Source: Marinibaculum pumilum
GTDB taxonomy: Bacteria; Pseudomonadota; Alphaproteobacteria; Ferrovibrionales; Ferrovibrionaceae
NCBI RefSeq assembly: GCF_042646425.1
Contig: NZ_JBHRTR010000036.1
Span: 139,848-203,847 of the forward strand
Length of the DNA: 64,000 nucleotides
Direction: 5' to 3'
Every line of letters starts with the position of its first letter. Position 1 is the stretch's first letter. The notes under the pieces were generated by a model that ran no database searches, had not been told where the DNA came from, and saw only the letters and a list, made by a program, of their open reading frames with translations. Of the stretch, positions 51,477 through 60,647 are shown piece by piece. The translations under genes and the position numbers were made by a program.

Positions 51477-53234
51477 ATGGACAGGAGGATCGATGCGTCC
51501 GAGGGCGCCACCATGACAGCGGGCGGCGCCCTGCTGGCACGGCTGAAAGCGCTGGGGGTGGACGTGATCTTCGCCAATTCCGGCACCGACTTCCCGCCGA
51601 TCATCGAGGGCCTGGCGGAGGCTGCCGCCGCCGACGTGCCGCTGCCGCAGGCGCTGGTGATGCCGCACGAACATGCCGCGATGGGTATGGCGCATGGCTA
51701 CTACCTGGCGACCGGGCGGCCGCAGGCGGTGATGGGCCATACCAATGTCGGCCTGGCCAATTGCGCGATCGGCGCGCTGAACGCGGCGGTGGACCAGGTG
51801 CCGGTGCTACTGTTCTCCGGCCGCACGCCGGTGACGGAGCAGGGCCGGCTGGGCGCCCGCACGGTGCCGATCGGCTGGGGACAGGAGATGCGCGACCAGA
51901 CCGCCCTGGTGCGCGAGGCGGTGAAGTGGGACTACGAACTGCGCTTCCCGGAACAGGTGGCGGAGGTGCTGGACCGGGCGCTGGCCGTCGCGATGACGCA
52001 GCCGCGCGGGCCGGTCTATCTCAGCCTGCCGCGGGAGGTGCTGTGCGAGCCCTGCCCCACCGCGGGGCTGGACGCGCCGCCCGCCATCGCGGTGCCGCGG
52101 GAGGCGGCGCATCCCGACGACCTGGCAGCAGCGGCAGAGATCCTGGCGGCCGCGAAACGGCCGCTGATCGTGGCGCAGCGCGGTGCCGGCGGCGCGGCGG
52201 GCTTCGCCGCGCTGTCGGCGCTCGCCGCCGACTGGGCGATCCCGGTGGTGCAGTACTGGGCGCTGAAGCTGGCGGTCCCCACCACGCACGAGATGGCGGC
52301 CGGCGTCGATCCCGGCCCCTGGATGGCGGAGGCCGATGCGATCCTTGTGGTCGACGCGCTGGCGCCCTGGTGGCCGGACCAGCACCGTCCCCGGCCGGAC
52401 TGCCGGATCGTCCATCTCGGTCCGGACCCGATCTTCGCCCGCACCCCGGTGCGCAACTTCCGCACCGACCTGGCGCTGCGCGGCGAGAGCGGGGAGACCA
52501 TCGCCGCCCTGGCCGCCGCGATGGCGAAACGGAAGAAGGCCGCGGCGAAGCGGATCGCCGCACGCCGGCGGGATGTCGCCGATCGCTGCGCCGCCGCCCG
52601 CGCCGCCGCCGACCGGGCGGCGGCGGCCGCGAACGGCGCCGCCGGCGGCAGGCCGATGGGAAAGCTCTGGGTCAGCCGCTGCCTGTCGGAGGCGCTGGCG
52701 GGCAAGCCCGCCACCGTGCTGTCGGAACTCGGCGCGCCGCTGCCCGGCATGAAACTGGAAGCGCATGATTCCTGGTACCAGGAGCCGCATGCCGGCGGGC
52801 TGGGCTGGTCCTTCCCCTGCGCCATGGGCATGGCGCTCGCCGACCGCGACGGCAGGACCGACCGCCCCGGCCGCATCGTCGCCGCCACCATGGGCGACGG
52901 CTCCTATATCTTCGCCAACCCGGTCGCCTGCCACCAGATCGCCGAGGCGCTCGACCTCTCCCTCCTGGTGGTGATCCTGAACAATGCCGAATGGGGCGCG
53001 GTGCGCCGCTCGGTGCTGGACATCTATCCCGACGGTCATGCCGCGAAGGCGAACCGCATGCCGCTGACCGCGCTCGCCCCCACCCCCGACTTCACCCAGG
53101 TCGCCCGCGCCAGCCGTGGCTGGGCGGAGCGGGTCGACAATGGCGACGCGCTGCCCGGGGTGCTTGCCGCGGCCATCGCCCATGTCGAGGCGCGCAAGGG
53201 CCTGGCGCTGGTGGAGGTGATCGTCGGCGGTTGA
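51477..53234 (+). CDS. ThDP-dependent enzyme of the acetolactate synthase/decarboxylase superfamily
   Basis: This protein of about 585 residues has three ThDP-enzyme domains. The N-terminal domain has the cofactor-activating Glu65 in PHEHAAMGMAHGYYLATG. A central domain follows, and then a C-terminal domain with the ThDP/Mg motif starting MGDGSYIFAN and ending in LNNAEW. Substrate could be a 2-oxo acid or 2-hydroxyacyl-CoA; it is not typical acetolactate synthase. It diverges from dctP, which suggests it acts on the imported acid. The start is uncertain: ATGs at 51450, 51477 and 51513 are in frame, the last with GAGGG seven bases upstream. Confidence 0.85.
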   Translation: MDRRIDASEGATMTAGGALLARLKALGVDVIFANSGTDFPPIIEGLAEAAAADVPLPQALVMPHEHAAMGMAHGYYLATGRPQAVMGHTNVGLANCAIGALNAAVDQVPVLLFSGRTPVTEQGRLGARTVPIGWGQEMRDQTALVREAVKWDYELRFPEQVAEVLDRALAVAMTQPRGPVYLSLPREVLCEPCPTAGLDAPPAIAVPREAAHPDDLAAAAEILAAAKRPLIVAQRGAGGAAGFAALSALAADWAIPVVQYWALKLAVPTTHEMAAGVDPGPWMAEADAILVVDALAPWWPDQHRPRPDCRIVHLGPDPIFARTPVRNFRTDLALRGESGETIAALAAAMAKRKKAAAKRIAARRRDVADRCAAARAAADRAAAAANGAAGGRPMGKLWVSRCLSEALAGKPATVLSELGAPLPGMKLEAHDSWYQEPHAGGLGWSFPCAMGMALADRDGRTDRPGRIVAATMGDGSYIFANPVACHQIAEALDLSLLVVILNNAEWGAVRRSVLDIYPDGHAAKANRMPLTALAPTPDFTQVARASRGWAERVDNGDALPGVLAAAIAHVEARKGLALVEVIVGG

Positions 53235-53356
53235 CCTCGAGGGCGCGACTGCAGGCGAAGCGGTTACGGAAAGGTAACTCCTCCGCCTGCAGAGTGTCGG
53301 ACCGCACCGGCTGCAGGACGGCCGGCACCCGCCACGAAACGACAAGGAGGTCCGAC

Positions 53357-53614
53357 ATGCCTCTCTCGCAGGACCATTACCGCGCCATCGAGGCCGGCAT
53401 GCTCGAAGTCCTCAAGAAGAACAGCGTCCCGCCCTCCACAGTGCCGGACAATACCAAGCAGCTGTGGCACGTCTTCGGCATCGCCGCGCGGCAGAAGCAT
53501 TTCTCGATCGGGGAGATGAACAGCCGCTACGAGAATGCCGACATCGAGAGCGCGATCCGGCGGATGGCGGCCGTCTGGCGCGGCGAGCGCCGCAATCCCT
53601 TCCCGAACGTCTGA
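53357..53614 (+). CDS. Small conserved-looking hypothetical protein
   Basis: This 85-residue soluble protein has an excellent ribosome site, AAGGAGG six bases before ATG 53357, and ordinary amino-acid composition: HYRAIEAGMLEVLKKNSVPP, then LWHVFGIAARQKHFSIGEMN and a basic tail ending NPFPNV. No domain is recognised. It starts 122 bases after the ThDP-enzyme gene on the same strand and converges with the LOV kinase gene. It may be the second gene of that transcript. Confidence 0.7.
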   Translation: MPLSQDHYRAIEAGMLEVLKKNSVPPSTVPDNTKQLWHVFGIAARQKHFSIGEMNSRYENADIESAIRRMAAVWRGERRNPFPNV

Positions 53615-53656
53615 GCGGGGCTTCGCGCTCCGCCCCGGCCGTCATCCCCCTGGCCG

Positions 53657-54751
53657 TCATCCCTCCGGCGAGAAATCCACGGTGATGATCGTGCCGCGTC
53701 CCGCCGAGGCGACATTCAACGTGGCACCGAGCGAGCCGGACAGTGCCGCGACGATGCTGCCGCCGACCCCGGCCTCGCCGCCATGGCCGCCGGTATCGAG
53801 GGCGCCGGCATCGTTCTCGGCCCGGTCGCGCTGGGTCTCGATGCTCGGAGAACCTGCGGGCCAATCGCTTCCCCCCGGCAGGCCGATGCCGTCATCCTCG
53901 ACCGACAGCCGGATGCCGCCGCCGCTCACTCTGTAGAAGCGCACCTCCACATAGCCTGCGTCGCGGCCCTTGAAGGCATGCTGCAGCGCGTTGGTCAGGA
54001 ACTCCGACAGCAGCAGGCCGAGACGTGCGGCATGGTCGAGTGACAAGGTGATGTCATCGCATTCCACGTTCACACGGATCGCGGGCCGCGTCTCGATGCT
54101 GGAGATAACGGATGCGATGCGGCTCAGATAGGCCCCCGCGGCGATATCCTTCGTGCCGCTGTCGCCGGCGCCGATCAGCTCGTCATAGAGCAGCGCCAGC
54201 GCCTCGATCCGGCGGCTGATCGCCTTCAGCGAATCCGGCGTGACCTCCCGCCGGGCCTGGACCCGGATCATGCTGACCACCATGGCGAGATGGTTCTTCA
54301 CCCGGTGCTGCAGTTCGCGCAGCAGCGCCAGTTCCCCCTCGCCGGACGCCGGATCGCCGCCATCCTCCTTTTCGTCCGCGAGGCGCTGCACGCCGAAATA
54401 CGCGGTCAGGTCGCCCTCCGCCGAATGGACCGGCGCGATCAGCAGCTGGTTGCGGAAGGGCGATCCGTCGGCCCGGTGATTGGTCAGGGTGACCTGGAAC
54501 GCCCTGCCGGACCGGAGTCCCTCGCGGATGCGTTCGATATCGCCGGGGTCGGTGCCGGGCCCCTGCAGGAAGCGACAGTTCCGGCCCAACGCGAACGCGC
54601 GGCTGTACAGGGTCAGGGTCTCGAAGGCCCGGTTCACATAGGTGATCGGGTTGTCCGCCAGACGCGGGTCGGTGACGATCATCGGCAGTGGCGAATGCCT
54701 GATCGCCGATTGCATCGACGCCTCGTCCGGCGCCTGTTCCACACTCGTCAT
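53657..54751 (-). CDS. LOV-domain blue-light histidine kinase (HisKA_2/HWE-type)
   Basis: This 364-residue soluble kinase has a LOV domain (about 14-125) with the flavin-adduct motif GRNCRFLQG, reactive Cys59, and the HRADGSPFRNQLLIAPV strand. It is followed by a HisKA_2-type box LRELQHRVKNHLAMV (His149) and an ATPase domain with the EFLTNALQHAF N-box and VEDDGIGLPGG. Blue light should form a Cys-flavin bond and switch kinase activity. It lies 112 bases after a Crp-type regulator on the same strand. No response regulator is adjacent. Start 54751 has a weak ribosome site. Confidence 0.88.
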   Translation of the reverse strand: MTSVEQAPDEASMQSAIRHSPLPMIVTDPRLADNPITYVNRAFETLTLYSRAFALGRNCRFLQGPGTDPGDIERIREGLRSGRAFQVTLTNHRADGSPFRNQLLIAPVHSAEGDLTAYFGVQRLADEKEDGGDPASGEGELALLRELQHRVKNHLAMVVSMIRVQARREVTPDSLKAISRRIEALALLYDELIGAGDSGTKDIAAGAYLSRIASVISSIETRPAIRVNVECDDITLSLDHAARLGLLLSEFLTNALQHAFKGRDAGYVEVRFYRVSGGGIRLSVEDDGIGLPGGSDWPAGSPSIETQRDRAENDAGALDTGGHGGEAGVGGSIVAALSGSLGATLNVASAGRGTIITVDFSPEG

Positions 54752-54863
54752 CCGCGCATTCCGCCGCACCATGCCGGGCCATGCGATGCAGACCCTTATT
54801 GCTGGAACCGTTTCTAGGCCTGCACGCAGGGATTGTCGGTACGGTATCGTACAGAGCGCTGTT

Positions 54864-55592
54864 TCACGCGGTGTTTCGCGGCGTGGAGCCGCCTCTCGCG
54901 GGTAGCAGCTCGTCATAGGCGGTCCGCACCAGGTCGTAGCATTCGCAGCTCACCTGGCGCAGCCCCGCCGGGTCGGAGATCCGCACCTGTCCGCGCCCGT
55001 AGGAGATCAGGCCCTGCGCCTGCAGCTCGCGCGCCGCCCCGGTGACGGTCGCCCGCCGCACACCCAGCATTTCCGCCAGGAAGTCATGGGTCAGGGCCAT
55101 CGTCTCCCAGTCGTTCCGGTCGCGCATGGTCAGCAGCCACCGCGCCAGCCGCTGCCGTGCCGTATGGGCGCCGTTGCAGGCACCGGAGACCATGACCTGG
55201 TAGAACAGGGCCTGCACGGTCGAGAACAGAGCCGTCCGGAACGCCGGCAGGGCCTCCTCGACGTCGACCAGGGCCGCCACCGGCATCGCCAGGGCCCGGC
55301 CGCCGATCTGCACCTCGTTGGTGTTGAGCTGCCGCGGATGCCCCAGCACCAGCCCGATGCCGGTGCAGGCCTCCCGCCCGATATTGGCCATCTCGATGCT
55401 CGACCCGTCGCGGTAGGTGGCGATCGTCGAGATCACCGCGGTCTCCGGGAAATGGACCTCGGCCGGCGTCTCGCCGCTGCGGTCCAGGATCGTGCGGCCT
55501 TCCAGTTCCACCCGCTCGCAGGCAGCGAGGACGTCGCGGCGGGCCTCCGCCGGCAGGGCACACAGCACCCGGTTGCTGGTTTCCTGAGCCAT
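54864..55592 (-). CDS. Crp/Fnr family transcriptional regulator
   Basis: This 242-residue regulator has a cyclic-nucleotide-type beta barrel (about 10-120) and a C-terminal winged helix (about 150-215, THDFLAEMLGVRRATVTGAARELQAQGLI). It lacks an obvious cAMP-binding arginine motif and the Fnr cysteine cluster, so its signal is unknown. In alphaproteobacteria such Crp proteins often act in stress or light responses. It precedes the LOV kinase on the same strand, so the two may be one operon. Start 55592 is the best fit to family length. Confidence 0.82.
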   Translation of the reverse strand: MAQETSNRVLCALPAEARRDVLAACERVELEGRTILDRSGETPAEVHFPETAVISTIATYRDGSSIEMANIGREACTGIGLVLGHPRQLNTNEVQIGGRALAMPVAALVDVEEALPAFRTALFSTVQALFYQVMVSGACNGAHTARQRLARWLLTMRDRNDWETMALTHDFLAEMLGVRRATVTGAARELQAQGLISYGRGQVRISDPAGLRQVSCECYDLVRTAYDELLPARGGSTPRNTA

Positions 55593-56049
55593 GCCCGGGG
55601 AAACACCGCGGGGCGACGTCGGGTTCAGTCGGGGTGCGCTGCTCGCCCACCTGGACCTCCGGGCGCCTTGCCGAACGAGGCTCGGCGTTCGCGGGACGAG
55701 GCCATGCCAGCCCCGCCATGCAGCCTGCACCGCCATCGCGCGCCGCATCCTATCAGCGATCTCCGAAAACCCGTCTCCTGCCTGGCTTTCCGGAGGCTGA
55801 CTTTCGGGAGGCAGTTTCAAGAGACGCTGCGGCGCGGAAGATTCCCGGCATGGGCATTAGCGTCGGATCTCCGAAAAATCCTCGCTTCTCGGAAAGCCCG
55901 GACACAACCACATCTGCCCCTATTTGCTGAGACAGCAATCACCTGGCACACATAGGGCCACGTCCGCCCCCAAGTGAGCGGGCGTTGCTGTCGGCACGCC
56001 CTATTTGATCGAGTGCCTTCCTTATCTCGAGTCGATCTAACCCCGGGGA
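55593..56049. other. Gene-free spacer, AT-richer
   Basis: Upstream of the Crp gene I see no supported gene. The composition falls from the surrounding GC level around 55740-55960, and a CGGA-type short motif (gatctccgaaaa) occurs twice, near 55746 and 55867. It marks the start of the accessory region. Confidence 0.5.
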
Positions 56050-56713
56050 CTCAAGGAACTGAGCCGCCCGGCACGTCAGAAGGCCCGACCCGTGCATCCG
56101 CGCAGCGATGCCAAAGCGCAGCCGCACTGCAGAAAAGGGGGCTGCGCGCGGCGCTGAGGACCGTCGCCGAGGCGCACCTGGGCAAGCGGCTCGAGCTGTG
56201 CTTCCAAGACGAGGCGCGGGTCGGCAACAAGGGCCGGGTCTGTCATCGCTGGTGGCTCAGGGGGAGCGTGCCCCGGGAATGTGCGACCGCGGCAACCAGT
56301 GGGCCTACATCTACTCAGCGGTCCGGCCGGCCACCGGCGACGACTTCACGCTCGTCCCGCCTGGCGTCAACGCCGGGCTCATGGAACTCTTCCTGACCCG
56401 CTTCGCCGCGGGCCTGCCGGACGACGTCCATGCCGTCCTGGTGCTCGACATTGCCGGCTGGCGCCACGCCCGCGCCCTGCATCTGCCCGACAACCTCAGC
56501 CTCGTGGCCCTGCCGCCGAAAAGCCCTGAGTTCAACCCGGTCGAGCGCGTCTGGCTGCCTCTGCGTAAACGCTTCTTGTCGCTGCGCATCTTCCCCGACA
56601 CCGAGGCCGTCATCGACGCCTGCTGCCTGGCTTGGATCGCCATGAGCACCGCCGACCCAGGCCGCCTCAAGTCCCTTTGCGACTGCCCCTGGATCGCAAA
56701 GGTCGCCTCATAG
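56050..56713 (+). pseudogene. Decayed IS630-family transposase
   Basis: Pieces of an IS630-type DDE transposase lie in three frames. The piece SARQKARPVHPRSDAKAQ-like text reads in one frame, then LRAALRTVAEAHLGKRLELC and FQDEARVGNKG (first Asp) in another. After a second shift near 56262 it continues with WAYIYSAVRPATGDDFTLV, VLVLDIAGWRHA (second Asp) and PEFNPVERVW (catalytic Glu). The second shift falls in a run of five G where six would keep the frame. The N-terminal helix-turn-helix domain is missing. Terminal inverted repeats were not found by eye. Confidence 0.85.
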
Positions 56714-56887
56714 ATCCGGCGATACCAATGTAGCGGGCCTCCCAGGCGCCGGAACAGGTGGGGATGCACCGGACGCTCACCGCCGATGTTTACATGATCG
56801 CAATGAATCGTCGGCAGCCTCGACCTGAAACGACTGCCGGGAGCAGCCCAACCGGAAGTGTCCCCCACGACCCGACATGGAGTGGAT

Positions 56888-57421
56888 GTGCGCCTGTCCC
56901 ACAAAGTTCTTTGCCGGCTGCCGGTCGTTGCCGGCGTTCTGCTTCTCTGCGCAGGTCAACCGTTGCGCGCGGAAAGTGCGTGCAATCTGTCCAAACCTGC
57001 AGGTCCGGTGATCCTGACGCTGACCGGCGACATCGCCTGTACCAACGCACCCGGCCGGGCCGACTTCGACAGGTCCATGCTGGAAAGTCTGGGCATGCGC
57101 AAGTTGACCACGCGCACCCACTGGCACGACAGGGCCGTAGCATTCGAGGGTCCGTTGGCCCGTGATGTACTGGCGGCCGCTGGGGCCGGGGGCAAAACGG
57201 CCAGGGCGGTGGCGTTGAACGACTATTCCGTCGAGATCCCCCTTTCCGACTTCGAAGCATACGGCGTGCTGTTCGCCTTGAAGCAGGACGGGCGCTTCAT
57301 GCGGGTCCGCGACAAGGGCCCGATATGGATCACCTATCCGCGCGACCAACATCCCGAGCTCGACACAAAGACCATCCGTGACCGTTGGATCTGGCAGCTG
57401 CGCACCCTCGAGGTGCGCTGA
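56888..57421 (+). CDS. Secreted molybdopterin-oxidoreductase-like small protein
   Basis: This 177-residue protein has a signal peptide (about 1-32) and a single domain similar to the sulfite-oxidase-type molybdopterin-binding fold: VILTLTGDIACTN, then LTTRTHWHDRAVAFEGPLARDVL and the C-terminal RDRWIWQLRTLEVR. The domain is short and lacks the usual conserved cysteine ligand of true sulfite oxidases, so cofactor binding is doubtful. GTG 56888 follows GGAG. Its stop overlaps the ATG of the sensor kinase (TGATG), and such pairs recur in sensory operons; it is probably a periplasmic sensor partner. Confidence 0.75.
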   Translation: MRLSHKVLCRLPVVAGVLLLCAGQPLRAESACNLSKPAGPVILTLTGDIACTNAPGRADFDRSMLESLGMRKLTTRTHWHDRAVAFEGPLARDVLAAAGAGGKTARAVALNDYSVEIPLSDFEAYGVLFALKQDGRFMRVRDKGPIWITYPRDQHPELDTKTIRDRWIWQLRTLEVR

Positions 57422-58929
57422 TGCCGTATCGGCGTGCCGCAATTCCAGTTCTGGCGGCGCTCGCCCTGATTCTGGCCGCCAGCGTTGGCTATTCCGCCTA
57501 CCGGCTGACGATGCTGAATGTCCAGACCGCGCAGGAGGTGTCGGACTCGCGATGGCTGCTCGGCCAGATAGAGGTCGAGTTCCATCGCTTTCGTGGCGCT
57601 GCTGCACGGCATGTCCTCGGTGATCCGACGGTCAGCCATAACGACCTCCTGCAGCGCTATGAGATCCTGTGGAGCCGCTTTCCGGCATTGCTCGCTGGAG
57701 ACGAGTCGGCACCGCTGCGGTCTGTCGCGATGTTCGGCAGGGAGGTCGCCACGATCTTCGCGGCTGTTCGTGCCCTCGAACCGGAGGTGATCGCGATGGC
57801 CGGGGCACAGCCGCATGATCTCCAACATCTGTCGGGGCTTCTAAATCCGATCGAACGCGACATCCGTGCGCTGGTTCTCGACCACTTGGCCAGGGATCGC
57901 TGGGCCAAGCCCTATCGCACCAGCGTGCTGGGTGATCCCGAGAATGAGCTGATCCTGGCCATTGGCATGTTCGTCGTCGCTGCCGCGTTGCTCCTGTGGC
58001 TGCTACAGCGCGAGATCCGTCGTTCGGAAGCGGAAGTGAGGCAGCGGAAGCGAACTGAGGCCAGGCTGCGCGAGGCGCTGATCGCCGAACAGGGTGCCAG
58101 CGACAGCAAAAGCCATTTCCTGGCAAATGTGAGTCACGAGCTGAGAACGCCATTGAACGCGATCATCGGATTTTCCGAGGTGCTGATAGGTGGCTTCTTC
58201 GCCCCGCTCGACAAAAGGTCGCTGGAATACGTGACCGACATCCACAGTTCAGCCAAGCATCTGCACAAGCTGGTGGACGAGATACTTGACCTCGCTCTTG
58301 TCGAAGCGGGCGCCATGATGCTTGACGAGACACTCTTGCGTGTCGATGCCGTTCTGCAGGCATGCAGCGATATGACGCGCGTTCAGGCCGTGCAGCGAAA
58401 CATGCAGATCGTCATTGAATGTGAGCCCGATCTGCCGCTTCTCTATGGCGACGAAACGAAAATTCGTCAGATTGTTCTCAATCTGCTGAGCAACAGTATC
58501 AAGTATTCCCATGCCGGCGATACGATCTCGCTTACTGCGAAACTCTGCGATGCCCGCGGCTTGACCCTGGCGGTTGCGGACCAGGGGCCGGGTCTAAGCG
58601 AGAGACAGCTGGAGGACATCTTCGAACCGTTCAACCGGTCCACCTCCGACAGCTACACACGAACCTGCGATCACGGCGGTGCAGGTCTTGGGCTGACCAT
58701 CGCGCGCACCCTGACCGAGTTGCATGACGGCACGATCGAGATTCATTCCCGCATCGGCGCGGGCACAACAGTCACGATCCACCTGCCGGCCGCTAGACTG
58801 GTATCTGTTGCAGGCGTCGCGATGGCGGAAGTGTCGTCGCCCGAAGGAAGCGTGGACGCAACTCCTTCAGGCAGGCCCTGGGCGGTTTCCGCAACGTGGA
58901 GCCGTTTGGCGGGCAAAACGGATGGGTGA
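57421..58929 (+). CDS. Membrane sensor histidine kinase
   Basis: This 502-residue kinase has TM1 at about 7-27, a periplasmic helical region, TM2 at about 176-196, a short coiled coil and a HisKA box with His239 in FLANVSHELRTPLNAIIGF. The ATPase domain follows (NLLSNSIKYSHAG, ADQGPGLSERQLEDIFEPF, GGAGLGLTIA). It resembles the kinase at 15852-17315. It starts within the stop codon of the molybdopterin-like gene and ends inside the start of the PAS gene (8-base overlap), so three proteins are co-translated. The signal is probably sensed via the molybdopterin-like protein. Confidence 0.88.
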   Translation: MPYRRAAIPVLAALALILAASVGYSAYRLTMLNVQTAQEVSDSRWLLGQIEVEFHRFRGAAARHVLGDPTVSHNDLLQRYEILWSRFPALLAGDESAPLRSVAMFGREVATIFAAVRALEPEVIAMAGAQPHDLQHLSGLLNPIERDIRALVLDHLARDRWAKPYRTSVLGDPENELILAIGMFVVAAALLLWLLQREIRRSEAEVRQRKRTEARLREALIAEQGASDSKSHFLANVSHELRTPLNAIIGFSEVLIGGFFAPLDKRSLEYVTDIHSSAKHLHKLVDEILDLALVEAGAMMLDETLLRVDAVLQACSDMTRVQAVQRNMQIVIECEPDLPLLYGDETKIRQIVLNLLSNSIKYSHAGDTISLTAKLCDARGLTLAVADQGPGLSERQLEDIFEPFNRSTSDSYTRTCDHGGAGLGLTIARTLTELHDGTIEIHSRIGAGTTVTIHLPAARLVSVAGVAMAEVSSPEGSVDATPSGRPWAVSATWSRLAGKTDG

Positions 58930-59530
58930 CCGGGATATGGTGGCTCAACCTCCAAGAGCCGATGCACTGCCGACCGGTCCCATCTCAGCCCTGCGCGCGG
59001 AAGTGCAGTCGGAAGCGATCAAGGCCTTCGTCTTTGCCTGGGAAACGCTCCTTGAGCGCGCAGCCGGCGAACTTCCGGCGCGCAAAGAGCTGCATCCCAG
59101 AATCATTATGCCGTTCATGTCATCATGCTGGTTGTATTCACGAGATATGGATGGAGAGTTCTTCTGCGTTCTGACAGGCGAGACCGTCCGGAATTTCTGG
59201 AGAGCACCGACCCGTGGCCGATATCTGCGGGACATCATTCCGGACGGCGGCCATGTCGCTGTGCAAGATCGCCTCTCGCTGGCCATTGACCGCCCATGCA
59301 TGATCCATTGCATCAACAGGTGTGCCGGGAAGCAGCATGTGTTCGCAGAAAGGATCTACGCGCCTTTGGCGCGAGATCCGGATGGTGCTGATTATGTCTT
59401 CGGTTGCTCCAACTACCATGTCAAACGCGATCAGCAGGCCCAGGCCGTCGAACAGAAAGCCGATACGATGCAATTGTTCGACTGCTATTCCCTCAGGTTC
59501 ATCGAGAAGCGAGTCTGCGCCATTCCCTAG
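58922..59530 (+). CDS. PAS_5-like sensory protein
   Basis: This 202-residue soluble protein has a core at about 65-170 (GEFFCVLTGETVRNFW, RGRYLRDIIPDG, YVFGCSNYH) that fits the PAS_5 (PF07310) fold seen in Rhodospirillales. It overlaps the end of the kinase gene by eight bases. The C-terminus is rich in Gln/Lys and ends RFIEKRVCAIP. It may be the output or an accessory sensor of the three-gene operon. Confidence in the PAS assignment is moderate because several conserved positions differ. Confidence 0.7.
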   Translation: MGDRDMVAQPPRADALPTGPISALRAEVQSEAIKAFVFAWETLLERAAGELPARKELHPRIIMPFMSSCWLYSRDMDGEFFCVLTGETVRNFWRAPTRGRYLRDIIPDGGHVAVQDRLSLAIDRPCMIHCINRCAGKQHVFAERIYAPLARDPDGADYVFGCSNYHVKRDQQAQAVEQKADTMQLFDCYSLRFIEKRVCAIP

Positions 59531-59659
59531 ATTGCCAGACGCTCCCGTCCCCCGGGTCAGCGGCAGCGCTCTCGCGATGAGCGGATCCGGCTTGCGCCGG
59601 GAGGAAGAGGTTCGCCACAGCCCCGCCGGCGACCCAATGCGATCAACCCAGGGTCCGTA

Positions 59660-59791
59660 AACATAAGGGGGAGGCCGGAAAGCGACGAACGCTTACTCCC
59701 TCTTGCGGGTTTCGGCCCGTGGCGCGCGGCCGTGCTGGACCGGCTCGCGGCAGAAGCCCAGGCGAACGGCATGGGCTACGAAGAGCGGTGA
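59660..59791 (+). pseudogene. 3' remnant of an antitoxin gene
   Basis: The frame reads ESDERLLPLAGFGPWRAAVL, then DRLAAEAQANGMGYEER and a stop. The tail resembles the C-terminus of excisionase-like antitoxins paired with PIN toxins. The stop overlaps the GTG of the following toxin remnant (GTGA), the usual toxin-antitoxin junction. The 5' part and DNA-binding domain are absent. Confidence 0.6.
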
Positions 59792-60320
59792 GCCGCTACA
59801 CGGTCCTGCTCGGCGCCAATATGCTCTGACCTGCCCCAATGCGCGACCTGCTGAAGCGACGACATACACCGGGAATGGATGAATGACTGCTCCGCCAGGA
59901 GCCGCACCGCGATCGAGTCCAGTTGGAGCGCACAAGGTCGCTGATGGACCGGAACGTATGGGAGTGCCTGGTCACCCAACACCAGGCTCTGGTGCCTTCC
60001 CTTGCCCTACCCGATCCCAACGACCGCGACGTGCTGGCAGCCGCCATCACGGACCGGTGCGACGCCTTTTTCGCGCAGACCCTCAGGGATTTTCCGACCG
60101 ATGCCATTGCACCATTCGGCATCGAGGCCATTCACCCGGACGAGCTCTTGACCAATCAGCTGAGCCTGGCGTCGGGATTGTTCTGCTCTGCCATCCAGAA
60201 GGTCCGTGCGCGGCTGAAGAATCCTCCCTGTAGCCCTGAGGAGTAACTCGACATCCTCACGCGGCAGGGCCCCTGATAACCATGGCGGCCGAACTGGGAA
60301 GCTTCTCGCTGCTGATCTGA
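59788..60320 (+). pseudogene. Inactivated PIN-domain toxin
   Basis: One frame can be followed from GTG 59788: SRYTVLLGANML, a TGA at 59827, PAPMRDLL, a TGA at 59884, LLRQEPHRDRVQLERTRSLM, LALPDPNDRDVLAAAITDRC and ARLKNPPCSPEE, a TAA at 60244. A frameshift then gives MAAELGSFSLLI before a final stop. This follows the layout of PIN toxins. The first catalytic aspartate is glycine (LLGAN instead of LLDAN), and about a dozen residues are missing between MRDLL and LLRQEP. The toxin is dead. Confidence 0.85.
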
Positions 60321-60647
60321 CACGAGGCGAACGACGCGTTCCGAGCAGAAGGTGATGATCCGCCCCGCATGGAAGTATCTCGAAACGAGCTTCTGAGAGT
60401 GTCCAGAATCCCGTCGGAGAAGGCGTTCCGGGAGATCCCGTTACCGATTCCCGCAGTATCGCGGTGCTATTTTACCGTCTTGAAAACGTGTAAGGTCCGG
60501 GTGGGAACAAACCCCGAATCCGGCGCTGTGCGCTGCTCGCTCGCTGTATCCCTCGTTCATTGGATCCGCTAGTTGCCGATATCGCCGCTCGGGCGCGAGC
60601 GTTCGAACCGTCGGAGTCAATCCCCTGTATTGCGCATCTCGCCCCGT
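60321..60647. other. Gene-free spacer
   Basis: I see no supported gene, repeat or clear terminator in this 327-base stretch between the dead toxin and the PAS gene. A short frame from 60369 has no ribosome site and no recognisable content. Confidence 0.5.

Noticed and set aside
60369..60572. 67-residue forward frame after the dead toxin
   Set aside because: No ribosome site, no motif, and it lies in decayed DNA.
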